Shown here: positions 34,082 through 42,941 of the stretch, in pieces | How the letters are laid out: the number at the start of each line of letters is the position of its first letter | Position numbering within the stretch: the first letter of the stretch is position 1 | Origin: Verrucomicrobiota bacterium | GTDB lineage: Bacteria; Verrucomicrobiota; Verrucomicrobiia; Verrucomicrobiales; Verrucomicrobiaceae | Direction: 5' to 3' | Length of the DNA stretch: 64,000 bases | Assembly (NCBI GenBank): GCA_017301975.1 | Contig: JAFLEI010000031.1 | Location: forward strand, 1-64,000 | The notes under the pieces: generated by a model | Database searches by the model: none | What the model saw: only the letters and a program-made list of their open reading frames with translations | What the model was told of the DNA's origin: nothing | Position numbers and translations under genes: made by a program

Positions 34082-34456
34082 ATGCGCCTTCCCTCAAACC
34101 TGCGGATGAAGCTCGCGTGCGATTTCGCACGGGTGAAAACGCAGGGCAGCAGTCAGGCCGGAAAATTTCTGGTGCTGGGTGTTTTGCGTGCGGAAGCGCT
34201 GGAGGAGTTCCAGTTTGGCCTCATCACCGGGGGCAAGCTGGGCAATGCCGTGGTAAGAAACCGCATCCGCCGGCTGCTGCGCGAGATCGTGCGTGCCCAC
34301 CGGGCGGAGATCGCCCCGGGCTGGCAGATGGTGATCATCGCGCGCTGGCGTGCCCCCAAGGCCACGCTGGCCGAACTGGAGAATGACTGGCTGCGGCTGG
34401 CGCGGCGCATGAATGTGCTCAGCCAGAAGCTACCTGCCCCACCGCCCGCCCCATGA
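34082..34456 (+). CDS. rnpA: RNase P protein component
   Basis: A 124-residue basic protein that helps RNase P RNA cut 5' leaders from tRNA precursors. The RNR core appears as NAVVRNRIRRLLREIVRAHR around residues 57-76, and an N-terminal aromatic stretch (FARVKTQGSSQAGKF) contacts the leader. It overlaps yidD by 4 bp. Confidence 0.88.
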   Translation: MRLPSNLRMKLACDFARVKTQGSSQAGKFLVLGVLRAEALEEFQFGLITGGKLGNAVVRNRIRRLLREIVRAHRAEIAPGWQMVIIARWRAPKATLAELENDWLRLARRMNVLSQKLPAPPPAP

Positions 34457-34689
34457 AATGGCTCATCCGAATTTTCATCCGCGGCTATCAGGTGTTCATT
34501 TCTCCCGTCATTCATGCCATTGGCGGTCCCGGCTCCGGATGCCGCTACACTCCGACCTGCTCGCGCTATTTTCTCGAAGCTGTGGAAACCCACGGCGTGC
34601 TGCGAGGCTGCTGGCTGGGGCTTTGCCGCATCGGCCGCTGCCACCCCTGGGGCGGACATGGGCATGATCCGGTGCCGGACAAGAAATGA
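34453..34689 (+). CDS. yidD: Membrane protein insertion efficiency factor
   Basis: A 78-residue inner-membrane-associated protein that assists YidC-dependent insertion. It has the conserved three-Cys signature: GSGCRYTPTCSRYFLEAVE and GCWLGLCRIGRCHPWGG. Its ATG overlaps the rnpA stop (ATGA), so the two are coupled. Length and composition are normal. Confidence 0.9.
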   Translation: MKWLIRIFIRGYQVFISPVIHAIGGPGSGCRYTPTCSRYFLEAVETHGVLRGCWLGLCRIGRCHPWGGHGHDPVPDKK

Positions 34690-34887
34690 TGAAGGACGAA
34701 ATCCGAATGACGAATTTTGCCAGACAATGTAGTCGCGCACACCGGGGTCACTCGCCAATGATGGGCTGCGCTTCTTGGTCGGCTGTCCCCTCAGCCGGCA
34801 CGCGTCATTCCCTGTGGGCCTCATTTCCGGCCTGACGCTGGAGCCTTACCTTTTTAAAAACCCTCTCTTACCCCAAGCTAAAATTTC

Positions 34888-36702
34888 ATGGACCGCAAAA
34901 GTTGGATCATCGTGACGCTCTGCGTCGTCCTCATGGGAGTGAACTGGCACTACATGCAGGAAAACCAGAAGCTGGCGCAGGCCGAAGCGGCGCGCAAAAA
35001 GCAGGAGGAAATCGCCAAACAGCCACCGGCAGCGTCTCCAGCAGCAGCAGCTGCAGCGGCGGCTCCAGCCACCTCTGCCACGCCCGGCGCTCCCGCTGCG
35101 CCTGCGGCTGCCGAAGTGCCGGAAGAGAAGCACGCTCTGAAAGCAGGCACGGTGACGTTTGAACTGACCTCCAAGGGCGGCGGCATCTCACGGGCTGCAC
35201 TGGCGGGCACGGATCAGGTGACGCTGAACAAGAACGGACTGGAGCCCATCGGCGCTCTGCGGCGCGAAGCCGCCGGACTGGATGCGACGGCCTATAAGCT
35301 GACCGCCAAGAGCGACAAGAGCGTCACGTTTGAAGGCACGACCATCGACGGGATCGCCGTGACGAAGACGTACAGCCTGACCGAGGGCGAGGGCAGCGAC
35401 GAGCATCTGATTGATCTCAAGATCACCCTCAAAAACACGGGCGCCGCCCAGCATCGCTCCGAGGATTACTTCCTTTACGCCGGGGCCGCGACCGCCTTGA
35501 AGCATGATGAAGCGCGCTATGACGGCTTCTTTTGGAACAACGCCGGAGATGCGGACTACCACCTCTCCAAATACTACGGGAAGGGCTTCTTCAGCGAAGC
35601 GCCGACGGAATACCGGCACTCCTACAACGCGCTGCGCTACACCGGCGTGATGACCCGCTTTTACACCCAGATCATCACCCGCATCGCGGAAAAGGATGCG
35701 CCGGCCAAGTTCTGGTCCGGACGCCGCAAGCTCGCGCAGCCGATTGATGCCGCGAGCGCAGGCAAGGCGGACATCGAAGACTTCACGTATGAAGCGGCCA
35801 TGGGACTGCCGGTGGTGGATCTCGCGCCGGGGGCCTCGGTCACAGAAAGCTATCAGATCTACCTTGGTCCGAAGGAATATGACCGCCTCAGCCGCATCGG
35901 CCACCAGCGCAGCTTCGCGATGTTTTACGGCTACTTCAGGTACGTGAGCATCGCGCTTTCCAAGGTCATGCGCTGGATGCACGACCTGAGCGGAAGCTGG
36001 GGCCTGGCGGTGATTTTGCTGACGATTTTCGTGCGTCTCTGCCTCTGGCCGATTCATGCGAAATCCACGATGACGATGAAGCGCATGGGGCTGCTGGGTC
36101 CGCTGATGAAGGAGCTGCAGGTGAAGTACAAGGACAATCCGCAGCAGCAGCAGCTGGAGACGATGAAGCTTTACAAGGATTACGGCGTGAATCCGCTGGG
36201 CGGGTGCCTGCCGTTGTTCCTGCAGTTCCCGATTTTCATCGGCCTCTACAGCGTGCTGGAAGTGGCGGCTGAGCTTCGCGGCCAGTCCTTCTGGTGGGTG
36301 CGGGATCTTGCCGCGGCGGACACGCAGGGAGTGTTCATGGGTTTCAACATCAATCCGCTGCCGATCATCATGGGCCTGACGATGGTGGCGCAGATGAAGC
36401 TCACCCCGCAGCCAGCGACGGTGGACAAGACGCAGCAGCGCATCTTCATGCTGATGCCGCTGTTCTTCCTGTGGATCAGCTATGACTTTGCCGCCGCCCT
36501 GGCGCTGTACTGGTCCACGCAGAACATTTTCAGCGTCTTCCAGACGCGGATCATGAAACTTTACATGCCGGAGCCCAAGCTGGAAAAGGTGGCACAAAAG
36601 CCCGCCTCCCAGTCCGCCCCGGCCCAAAATCCCTTTTACAACTCCGGAGCCCCGGCGAAAGACAAGAAGAAAGGCCCGAAACCGCCACGTCTGGGAGGCT
36701 AG
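34888..36702 (+). CDS. yidC: Membrane protein insertase YidC
   Basis: A 604-residue YidC/Oxa1 insertase. Start at ATG 34888 gives an N-terminal membrane anchor (SWIIVTLCVVLMGVNW) followed by an Ala/Pro-rich linker and a large periplasmic domain (residues about 90-345). The conserved five-helix core spans roughly 360-570, with VILLTIFVRLCLWPIHAK, the GVNPLGGCLPLFLQFPIF loop and LALYWSTQNIFSVFQT. The C-terminus is basic and Pro-rich. It belongs to the cluster with yidD upstream and the KH-R3H gene 6 bp downstream. Confidence 0.95.
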   Translation: MDRKSWIIVTLCVVLMGVNWHYMQENQKLAQAEAARKKQEEIAKQPPAASPAAAAAAAAPATSATPGAPAAPAAAEVPEEKHALKAGTVTFELTSKGGGISRAALAGTDQVTLNKNGLEPIGALRREAAGLDATAYKLTAKSDKSVTFEGTTIDGIAVTKTYSLTEGEGSDEHLIDLKITLKNTGAAQHRSEDYFLYAGAATALKHDEARYDGFFWNNAGDADYHLSKYYGKGFFSEAPTEYRHSYNALRYTGVMTRFYTQIITRIAEKDAPAKFWSGRRKLAQPIDAASAGKADIEDFTYEAAMGLPVVDLAPGASVTESYQIYLGPKEYDRLSRIGHQRSFAMFYGYFRYVSIALSKVMRWMHDLSGSWGLAVILLTIFVRLCLWPIHAKSTMTMKRMGLLGPLMKELQVKYKDNPQQQQLETMKLYKDYGVNPLGGCLPLFLQFPIFIGLYSVLEVAAELRGQSFWWVRDLAAADTQGVFMGFNINPLPIIMGLTMVAQMKLTPQPATVDKTQQRIFMLMPLFFLWISYDFAAALALYWSTQNIFSVFQTRIMKLYMPEPKLEKVAQKPASQSAPAQNPFYNSGAPAKDKKKGPKPPRLGG

Positions 36703-36708
36703 AGATCC

Positions 36709-37164
36709 ATGACACCCCTCGAACACGCACGCCAAATTCTCGACACGATGCTCGGCTATCTGGGCTTCGTGGTCCAGATCGAGGAGGACAACGGGCCGGA
36801 CGGGCCGACGCTGCAGGTGCTCACGGATGATTCGGATGGGCTGATCGGCCGGCGGGGGGAGACCCTGGAAGACATCCAGTATCTGGTGAACCGCGTGCTG
36901 CAGCGCCACCTCAAGGACGCCCCGCGCGTCCGCGTGGATGTGGAGTTCTACCGTTCCATGCGTGAGGACAAGATGGTGGCGCGTGCCAAGGAACTGGGCG
37001 ACCGCGTGCGTGCGACCGGCCAGAGCGCGGACCTGCCGCCGATGAACAGCTACTACCGGCGTCTGATTCACAACGTCTTCGTCAACGACCCTGAAGTCAT
37101 GAGCGTGAGCCAGGAGGGCAACGCCCGCTTCAAGCGCATCGTGCTCAAACGCCGGTCCAGCTAG
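36709..37164 (+). CDS. KH-R3H RNA-binding protein (Jag/KhpB family)
   Basis: A 151-residue RNA-binding protein: a KH-type domain with GLIGRRGETLEDIQYLVN near residue 44, and a C-terminal R3H domain (LPPMNSYYRRLIHNVF, residues about 108-150) ending IVLKRRSS. It lacks the long N-terminal Jag domain of firmicute proteins. It lies 6 bp after yidC, the conserved position for jag/khpB. In other bacteria it regulates RNA and cell-wall or division processes. Confidence 0.85.
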   Translation: MTPLEHARQILDTMLGYLGFVVQIEEDNGPDGPTLQVLTDDSDGLIGRRGETLEDIQYLVNRVLQRHLKDAPRVRVDVEFYRSMREDKMVARAKELGDRVRATGQSADLPPMNSYYRRLIHNVFVNDPEVMSVSQEGNARFKRIVLKRRSS

Positions 37165-37301
37165 GCCCCACGCCCTCTGCGAACAGAGGAAAAACAGCTT
37201 CGTTCTTTACTCGCGGCGTGGTTTTGAGTTATTTCTCTTAACCCGCGCAAAATGCCGCGCGTCCAGCAAACCCGCCTTCTCTTATCAAACCCCGTATTCC
37301 C

Positions 37302-38993
37302 ATGAAATTGAGCCGTTACCAGTCTGTCGTCATTGCCCTTGCCAGCAGCGCCGGATTTTTGCACGCCGACGTCGTGACCCTCAAAGATGGCAAAAAGCTG
37401 GAAGGCAACATTCTCTCCGAGACGCCCACGTCGATCCGGATGAAGTACCACCTGACGCCGAAGATCATGGATGAGAAGGACATTCCGCGGAGCGAGATCG
37501 CGGAAGGGGGCATTCTCAAGCAGAAACCGGAGGAGGTGGAGATCATCGAAATCCGCAAGGACTTCCCCACGCCGGACCTGATGTCGGCAGAGAAGTATGA
37601 GGCGCTCATTCAGGACCGGCTGCGTCCTTTCGTGAACCGCTACCCCGGCACGAAGGAAGCGGCGGAAGTCGAGAAAATGATCGCCACCGCCCAGGAGGAG
37701 AAGGAAAAGGTCGTGGCGGGCGGAGCCAAGCTGGAAGGCAAATGGCTCACGCGGGAAGAGGCCAAGGCGGAAGCTCTGAACATCAAGGCGTTCTCGATCC
37801 GTTCCGCCATGCTGGACAAGATCGCGGCCAAGGACATCTCCGGCGCGCTGAAAGAATTCGACAAACTGAAGGATCCTGCCAGCGGCAACCAGGCCTCTGT
37901 TTATTATCCCAAGGCTGTGGCGGAAATTCTGGCCGTGCTGACCACCTACGACAAGCAAATCGCGCAGATGATTCAGGACCAGCCAGCGCTGCAGAAGATG
38001 CGTGATGACAGCATCACCAAGCTCATCGAGCCCGATCTGACGCGGGTGAAGGACGCCATCAAGAAGGAAAAAGACAATTGGAGGACCACCTTTGAGCAGG
38101 AGCGCAAGACCAGCCGGTGGTTCACTCCCTACAAGTACGATCTGGAAAGCCTGAAGACGCTGTCCAAGACCATCGCCGAGGAAAAGGATCAGCTGAATGA
38201 GCTGGACCTGGCCGTCATCACCAAAGTCAACGAGGCCATCGCCCGGATGATCCGTGCGGATGCGAAGGCCGGCAAGGACAAGGATGAACTCGCCAAGATG
38301 GGCGAGGCCATCATGGAAGGTGAAACCATTGCGGGAGGCGCTGACGCCAAGAGCAAAGAATTCTACCGCTCTGTCTTCACGAACTACCGTGCACGCCATG
38401 CCTACTTTGCCCAGCAGGTGAGCATGCCGCAGGGACAGACGCAGCCTGCGGCCGTCGGTGCCGCTGGCGGCTCCTCGGCGATCGCTGGCTCGGCCGACCC
38501 TGGCATGGACCCTAAAGTGGCTGCCGCCTTGGCCGCCGCTGCCGGTGCCCCTGCCGGTGCACCCGGTGCTGCTCCTGCGCCGGGGGCCATGCCTGCGCAG
38601 CCGGGTGCCGTGCCTCCTGGCGGCCAACCACAGCAGCCGGGCTATCCTCAGCAGGGTCAGCAGCCTGGTTACGGCCAGCCGCAGCAGCAGGGTTATCCTC
38701 AGCAGGGTCAGCAGCCTGGTTACGGCCAACCACAGCAGCCGGGCTATCCTCAGCAGGGTCAGCAGCCTGGTTACGGCCAGCCGCAGCAGCAGGGTTATCC
38801 TCAGCAAGGTCAGCAGCAGGGCTATCCCCAGCAGGGTCAGCAGCCCGGCTATGCCCAGCCTCAGGCAGCGGCACCCATGGCTCCTGCTGAAGAAGAAGGC
38901 ATGAGCATGACGACCATGATCCTCATCGGCGTCGGCGTGGTCGCGCTGGTGCTCCTGCTCACGCTCCTCGGGGGCAAGAAGAAGAAAAAGTAA
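37302..38993 (+). CDS. Exported low-complexity repeat protein with C-terminal anchor
   Basis: A 563-residue protein. The signal peptide (MKLSRYQSVVIALASSAGFL) is followed by an N-terminal domain with VVTLKDGKKLEGNI, resembling small barrel domains of PVC surface proteins, then a mainly helical central region with many Lys/Glu, a Pro/Ala-rich linker, a Gln/Pro/Gly/Tyr repeat region (from about residue 440), and a C-terminal transmembrane helix (MILIGVGVVALVLLLTLL) with GGKKKKK. So it is probably a single-span envelope protein with its repeats outside or in the cytoplasm. The repeat consists of 17-residue units (see repeat entry). Its function is unknown; it immediately follows the yidC block, which may be incidental. 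Confidence 0.78.
   Translation: MKLSRYQSVVIALASSAGFLHADVVTLKDGKKLEGNILSETPTSIRMKYHLTPKIMDEKDIPRSEIAEGGILKQKPEEVEIIEIRKDFPTPDLMSAEKYEALIQDRLRPFVNRYPGTKEAAEVEKMIATAQEEKEKVVAGGAKLEGKWLTREEAKAEALNIKAFSIRSAMLDKIAAKDISGALKEFDKLKDPASGNQASVYYPKAVAEILAVLTTYDKQIAQMIQDQPALQKMRDDSITKLIEPDLTRVKDAIKKEKDNWRTTFEQERKTSRWFTPYKYDLESLKTLSKTIAEEKDQLNELDLAVITKVNEAIARMIRADAKAGKDKDELAKMGEAIMEGETIAGGADAKSKEFYRSVFTNYRARHAYFAQQVSMPQGQTQPAAVGAAGGSSAIAGSADPGMDPKVAAALAAAAGAPAGAPGAAPAPGAMPAQPGAVPPGGQPQQPGYPQQGQQPGYGQPQQQGYPQQGQQPGYGQPQQPGYPQQGQQPGYGQPQQQGYPQQGQQQGYPQQGQQPGYAQPQAAAPMAPAEEEGMSMTTMILIGVGVVALVLLLTLLGGKKKKK
38622..38815 (+). repeat. 51-bp coding repeats (17-residue Q/P/G/Y units)
   Basis: Four units of period 51 bp at 38622, 38673, 38724 and 38775, the last one shortened, each encoding GQPQQxGYPQQGQQPGY with x alternating P and Q. 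The array lies inside the exported repeat protein gene. The near identity of units 1 and 3 points to recent expansion. Confidence 0.9.
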
Positions 38994-39025
38994 AAGCTCT
39001 GTTGCTGCAGGTTTGAATGATCCAG

Positions 39026-39048
39026 CCCTGGGTTCCGGGAACCCAGGG
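39026..39048 (+). terminator. GC-rich hairpin after the repeat-protein gene
   Basis: Perfect 11-bp inverted repeat CCCTGGGTTCC (39026-39036), one base, GGAACCCAGGG (39038-39048), 33 bp past the stop codon. A weak T-run (TTTGGG) follows. It is a probable terminator, or a repetitive palindrome of the kind seen near 3202. Confidence 0.5.
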
Positions 39049-39095
39049 TTTGGGAATCATGTTTCACCGGCATGAGGATCCAGCGCTGCACCCGG

Positions 39096-39261
39096 AGCGT
39101 CGGTTCCCATCTCAGAGCCATCGCGCTGGAGAAGGCTGCAAGGACGGCGTACCTTTTTGGATTGCCTGGGGGGTGCAGGCCCGGAAAGCGGGACGCGCAC
39201 AAGGCGTCCCTACCAGCTCTGGGGCAGCGCGGCAGGAAGGGCCATTTCGGAAATCAGTTTC
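39096..39261 (+). repeat. Dispersed repeat, copy B
   Basis: Aligns with copy A (9062-9223) over about 160 bp. The stem-loop is GGGACGC (39190-39196) and GCGTCCC (39204-39210). It is in the same orientation, downstream of a plus-strand gene. Confidence 0.8.
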
Positions 39262-39493
39262 ACAAAAGGCGTGCTGGCGAGTGGCGTCGTGCGGGAGAGG
39301 TGGCGGTTTGCACACGGAATGGGATGCGTTACCCAGGCCCGGCAATCCTAAGCTGAATGATACAGCTCTTTCGGGGCTGGGTGAAGCGGGCCGTTGTGCA
39401 AAGAGCACGCAGCGCTGTTTTCAAAGGGAACTCGGTATGACCCTCTTCTTGGGAGGCGTCTGAAAGGATTGCTGCCGCTCTAGATATGGGCAT

Positions 39494-39527
39494 AAAAAAG
39501 GGAGAGCTTTGCAGCCCTCCCTTTTTT
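39494..39527 (-). terminator. Rho-independent terminator of rplS (bidirectional shape)
   Basis: Stem AAAAAAGGGAG (39494-39504) and CTCCCTTTTTT (39517-39527), with a 12-base loop. On the minus strand the run of T follows directly, 24 bp past the rplS stop. The A/T arms make it work in both directions. Confidence 0.85.
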
Positions 39528-39551
39528 GGAAACACACACACTGTCGGAAGA

Positions 39552-39911
39552 TCAGCTTTCGCTCTGGGCCAGTTCCTTCACGGACATGGCTTCCTTGCCC
39601 TGGCGCTGGCGGAGGTAGTGCAGGCGGGCGCGACGCACGCGGCCGTTCTTGGTCACTTCCACCTTGGCCACCTTGGGGCTGTGCACGGGGAACACACGCT
39701 CCACGCCTTCGCCATAGGAAATTTTGCGGACGGTGAAAGCCTCGTTGATGCCGTAGCCTTTGCGGGCGATGACGATGCCGGCGAAAATCTGGATACGCTC
39801 TTTGTCACCTTCCACGACTCGGGTGTGGACCTTGACGCTGTCACCCACGGTGAAAGCGGTGACTTCCTTTTTCAGCTGCTCTTGATTGATCTTTTCGATG
39901 ATGTTGCTCAT
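39552..39911 (-). CDS. rplS: Ribosomal protein L19
   Basis: A 119-residue large-subunit protein near the subunit interface. It has the conserved GDSVKVHTRVVEGDKERIQI and GIVIARKGYGINEAFTVRKI, with VGDSV.. and RVFPVHSPKV, and the C-terminal AKVEVTKNGRVRRARLHYLR. The start codon ATG 39911 is followed by SNIIEKINQEQLKKEV, typical. It is monocistronic here, flanked by a strong terminator, and divergent from nadC. Confidence 0.95.
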   Translation of the reverse strand: MSNIIEKINQEQLKKEVTAFTVGDSVKVHTRVVEGDKERIQIFAGIVIARKGYGINEAFTVRKISYGEGVERVFPVHSPKVAKVEVTKNGRVRRARLHYLRQRQGKEAMSVKELAQSES

Positions 39912-40059
39912 GACACGCTCCTATGGCCACGCTACGCAAGGCCGTGAATCAGTCAGGCCGGGGGCGAGGGGCGGGGAAGATGGAGAGTTCTGAGAATTTG
40001 GCAACCTGTTTTTCCCCGTACTGGAATCCTGCCCGCTCCGGCCTATCCTCCGGGCACCC

Positions 40060-40896
40060 ATGGAACCCTCTGTTTTAGCTCTGATCCGCGCCGCCATTGC
40101 CGAAGATGTCGGCACGGGAGACGTCACCTCTCTCTATTTCACTCCAGCCGATTCACGCTCCCGGGCGGAGATCGTTGCTCGGGAGCCCGGCATTGTTTCC
40201 GGGGCTGAAATCGCCGTGACCGTCTTCAAGGAAATCGATCCGACGCTGGAGGTGGAGGTCTGCATTCCGGATGGCAGTCCTTTTGTGCGCGGCAGCGTCC
40301 TCATGAAGGCTGCGGGCAGCACGCGCTCGCTGCTCACGGCGGAGCGCACGGCATTGAACTTCCTGCAGCGTCTCTGCGGTGTGGCCGCGCAAACGCAGCG
40401 CTATGTGGGAGCGGTGAAGCCCCACCCGGTGCAGGTTTGGGACACGCGCAAGACGACACCCGGCTGGCGTTTGATCGAAAAAGCCGCCGTGAAGCACGGT
40501 GGCGGCACCAATCACCGCATGGGCCTCTACGACCATGCCATGGTCAAGGACAACCACCTTGCCGCGAACAGCGACCTGGCCTCCCTTCAGGCTGCCATCC
40601 ACAAACTGCGTGCGGAGCGCCCGGGTGTGCGCGTGCAGCTCGAAGCTGACACGCTGGATCAGGTGGCCGGCTTTCTGACGCTGGAAGGTGTGGACATGCT
40701 GCTGCTGGACAACATGGGGCCCGAAAAACTGCGCGAGGCCGTGGAACTGGTGAACGGCAGGCTTTGGCTGGAGGCTAGCGGCGGGATCACGATTGAGACG
40801 ATCAAGGATGTTGCGGCCACGGGTGTGAACGCGATTTCTGTGGGTGCGCTGACGCATTCCAGCCGTGCGCTGGATCTGGGGTTGGATTTGTATTGA
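40060..40896 (+). CDS. nadC: Nicotinate-nucleotide pyrophosphorylase (carboxylating)
   Basis: A 278-residue enzyme that converts quinolinate and PRPP to nicotinate mononucleotide in NAD synthesis. Motifs are in place: AEDVGTGDVTS at the start, SLLTAERTALNFLQRLCGVA near residue 90, the catalytic DTRKTTPGWR near 128, GGGTNHRMGLYDHAMVKDN near 148, and LEASGGITIETI, the PRPP-binding glycine loop, near 234. The gene stands alone, divergent from rplS. Confidence 0.93.
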   Translation: MEPSVLALIRAAIAEDVGTGDVTSLYFTPADSRSRAEIVAREPGIVSGAEIAVTVFKEIDPTLEVEVCIPDGSPFVRGSVLMKAAGSTRSLLTAERTALNFLQRLCGVAAQTQRYVGAVKPHPVQVWDTRKTTPGWRLIEKAAVKHGGGTNHRMGLYDHAMVKDNHLAANSDLASLQAAIHKLRAERPGVRVQLEADTLDQVAGFLTLEGVDMLLLDNMGPEKLREAVELVNGRLWLEASGGITIETIKDVAATGVNAISVGALTHSSRALDLGLDLY

Positions 40897-40934
40897 ACGG
40901 CGAGCTTCGCTGGAGGCCGGCGTGGACGCGTTGT

Positions 40935-40990
40935 CTGGCATCTCGCTGGAGAAGACTGCAAGGACGGCGAATCTTTTGGGATGGCCTGCG
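40935..40990 (+). repeat. Dispersed repeat, partial copy C
   Basis: A ~55-bp match to the core of copies A and B: TCTCGCTGGAGAAGACTGCA continuing to GGCCTGCGGA. It sits ~40 bp past the nadC stop, plus orientation. The stem-loop part is missing. Confidence 0.6.
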
Positions 40991-41031
40991 GAATCCATTT
41001 CGTGGTCCACAACGTCATGCGCGATTTCCCC

Positions 41032-42606
41032 TCATCGTCCTTTTTCAGGGGGTGTCTGCTCCTTGGCGGGGACTGGTTCGTACTGCCAGGTCCAGTCGCC
41101 GAGGTATCTGGCGCTCCGCATCCTCACATCGTTCTTCACCTGCCCGCCGTCATCCGTGCCATCCAGGCCCACGCACCACAGCATGTAGCGGCCTGCTGCC
41201 GTGGGTCTATAGCGCATTTCCTGGCCGTCCCAAGGATCACGTGGCACGGCGGTGGCAAATTCGGGCACCAGTTCCTGCAACGCTGCGGGATACTTCGCAT
41301 GCTTCAAAAAGAAGCGCTCCAGCGCGATGGCCGTGAGAGCCTGACGATCACGCGCCTGCACCAGCGCTGCACTGGCGCTGACAGATGTGATGGAGGGCAG
41401 CACCATGCTGGCCATGAAGTAGTCGGGGTGCAGCAGATAGTTCTCCTTCTCCTTCGCCTTCAGATCGGCGATCATCCCATCCCCCGCTTTGACCGCCGCG
41501 ATGATTCCGCCCTGGCGCAAGGGCGAGATCATATGCTTCCACTCCTCCTGGGCGATCACACTCATCCATTGGTCAAACAAGCCCCCTGGCATCGTGCCTG
41601 ATGTGACAAACTTCCATCTGTGGTACTCGCCTGAAAAAAGGGCCTCTGCTCCCGGCGCGCTCTTTTTTCTGCCTGCGGCAACGTCCTTGAGGTATTCCAT
41701 GGAACTCACCGCGCAGGCCAGCTCCCCGCGGAAGGCCTGCAGCACCGTCTTGTCCAGATCATGCGCGCTGAGCATGCCGTGCAGAGTCTGCAGCTCCGCA
41801 TCGGAAAAAGCCCGGTCACGCAATCCCGCCCAGAGGCTTTCATTCACTGCGGTCTCTGCCGCGAAGCCTACCAGCAGCCCGATCAGCAGCGGCTCCGCTT
41901 CACAGGCATGGCCGATCTTTTCCGCAGCGAGCAGACTGCGGGCGGCCTCCGCGCCCTGCTTTGCGTCCATGGCCGCACGGGCACGCAGGCACAGCAGCCG
42001 CACCAAATGCTGCGCCCCGCTGTAGTGCCGCATAGAGAGGCTGAAAAGCAGCTCCGGCAGCACCCGCTCCCGCAGGCCGGGGGTGAACATGGCCTGGCTG
42101 CGCTGCGGTGCCAGATCGGCAAGCTGTTTGAGCAGCGGAAATTTGGCGTCCAGCGCCGCCAGCACGTCTCTGCCGGGGGCTGCGGTTTGTGCCGGGAGAC
42201 TGAGGAATTTCGAATCGCGGAGATATTGCGCCCAGGTCTGCATGTCGGTCACCTGGCCCTTTTCCACACCACGAGCACCTGAGGCCATGACGTCCATCTT
42301 CATCGCCTCCAAGGCTTTGCGTTTCGCGCCCGGTGCTCCTTTGGCCTCATCGTGATCGACGGCTTCGGTGATGCCGTCCAGAGCCTCAATGGCCAGCAGG
42401 TTCTGCGATGGCGGCGGGGTTTCGGGCAGGAGCTTGCGGAAGTCGAGGGTTTCGCCTTCGCGTTCGAGCATGGCTCTCGTGGCGGCCCAGCGGCGGGCGC
42501 CGCTCCAGTTTGTCCAGACACGCAGCAGAACAAGGAGGGTGACGAGGCTGACGAACAGCCAAAGCAGGACGCGGATGGATCGTTTGGAAAAAAGGCGGCG
42601 TATCAT
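41032..42606 (-). CDS. Membrane-anchored hypothetical protein in a sigma factor operon
   Basis: A 524-residue protein anchored by one N-terminal helix (VLLWLFVSLVTLLVLLRVW) with the bulk exported. The large mature part is helical and rich in Ala/Leu. Near the C-terminus lie IALERFFLKHAKYPAALQEL and PRDPWDGQEMRYRP, a motif resembling pilin-like (type II secretion G-like) C-terminal modules of PVC proteins, where a prepilin-like fold ends in a calcium-binding loop. I chose ATG 42606 because the upstream 89 codons overlap the preceding gene and are low-quality. It is the last of a three-gene operon. Confidence 0.68.
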   Translation of the reverse strand: MIRRLFSKRSIRVLLWLFVSLVTLLVLLRVWTNWSGARRWAATRAMLEREGETLDFRKLLPETPPPSQNLLAIEALDGITEAVDHDEAKGAPGAKRKALEAMKMDVMASGARGVEKGQVTDMQTWAQYLRDSKFLSLPAQTAAPGRDVLAALDAKFPLLKQLADLAPQRSQAMFTPGLRERVLPELLFSLSMRHYSGAQHLVRLLCLRARAAMDAKQGAEAARSLLAAEKIGHACEAEPLLIGLLVGFAAETAVNESLWAGLRDRAFSDAELQTLHGMLSAHDLDKTVLQAFRGELACAVSSMEYLKDVAAGRKKSAPGAEALFSGEYHRWKFVTSGTMPGGLFDQWMSVIAQEEWKHMISPLRQGGIIAAVKAGDGMIADLKAKEKENYLLHPDYFMASMVLPSITSVSASAALVQARDRQALTAIALERFFLKHAKYPAALQELVPEFATAVPRDPWDGQEMRYRPTAAGRYMLWCVGLDGTDDGGQVKNDVRMRSARYLGDWTWQYEPVPAKEQTPPEKGR

Positions 42607-42644
42607 GGTATGGATTAAACGGGAAAAGGGATGAAACGACGGGG

Positions 42645-42941
42645 TCAGTTGGCGGCGAGCAGAGCCTCGATGGCGGCGGCGCGCTGCTGCCACAGGATGG
42701 GAGGCGCGGGCTCGCCGATGCCGGCGGCCTGGGGTGCGGAGGGCTCGGCCGGCGTGGTGAAATACATCACGAAAATCGCCGCCCAGGCCACACTCCAGCC
42801 CGCCACCAGCCAGCGTGGGGTGCGGGGGGCGCGGGGTGCCTGCGCGGCGGCGTGCAGCATTTCGGCGCGCCACTCCGGCGGGAGCGGGCGGCGCTGCAGG
42901 GCGCGCAGGTGGTTTTCAAAGGGGTCGGGGTGGGTGTTCAT
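42645..42941 (-). CDS. Small single-pass protein, anti-sigma-like position
   Basis: A 98-residue protein with a cytoplasmic N-terminus (RALQRRPLPPEWRAEMLHAA), one membrane helix (WLVAGWSVAWAAIFVMYF) and a short outer tail. Its ATG overlaps the stop of the ECF sigma gene (ATGA). Position and topology fit an anti-sigma factor, though the classic zinc-binding anti-sigma motif is not seen, so this remains inference. Confidence 0.65.
   Translation of the reverse strand: MNTHPDPFENHLRALQRRPLPPEWRAEMLHAAAQAPRAPRTPRWLVAGWSVAWAAIFVMYFTTPAEPSAPQAAGIGEPAPPILWQQRAAAIEALLAAN

Larger units (their letters stand above)
38994..39551. other. Intergenic region with hairpin and dispersed repeat
   Basis: This 558-bp gap separates the repeat-protein gene from convergent rplS. 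It holds a hairpin (39026-39048), one copy of the dispersed repeat (39096-39261) and the rplS terminator (39494-39527). I see no supported gene; frames open across it are short and repetitive. Confidence 0.65.

Noticed and set aside
35188..37071. Minus-strand frame opposite yidC and jag
   Set aside because: Antisense of conserved core genes.
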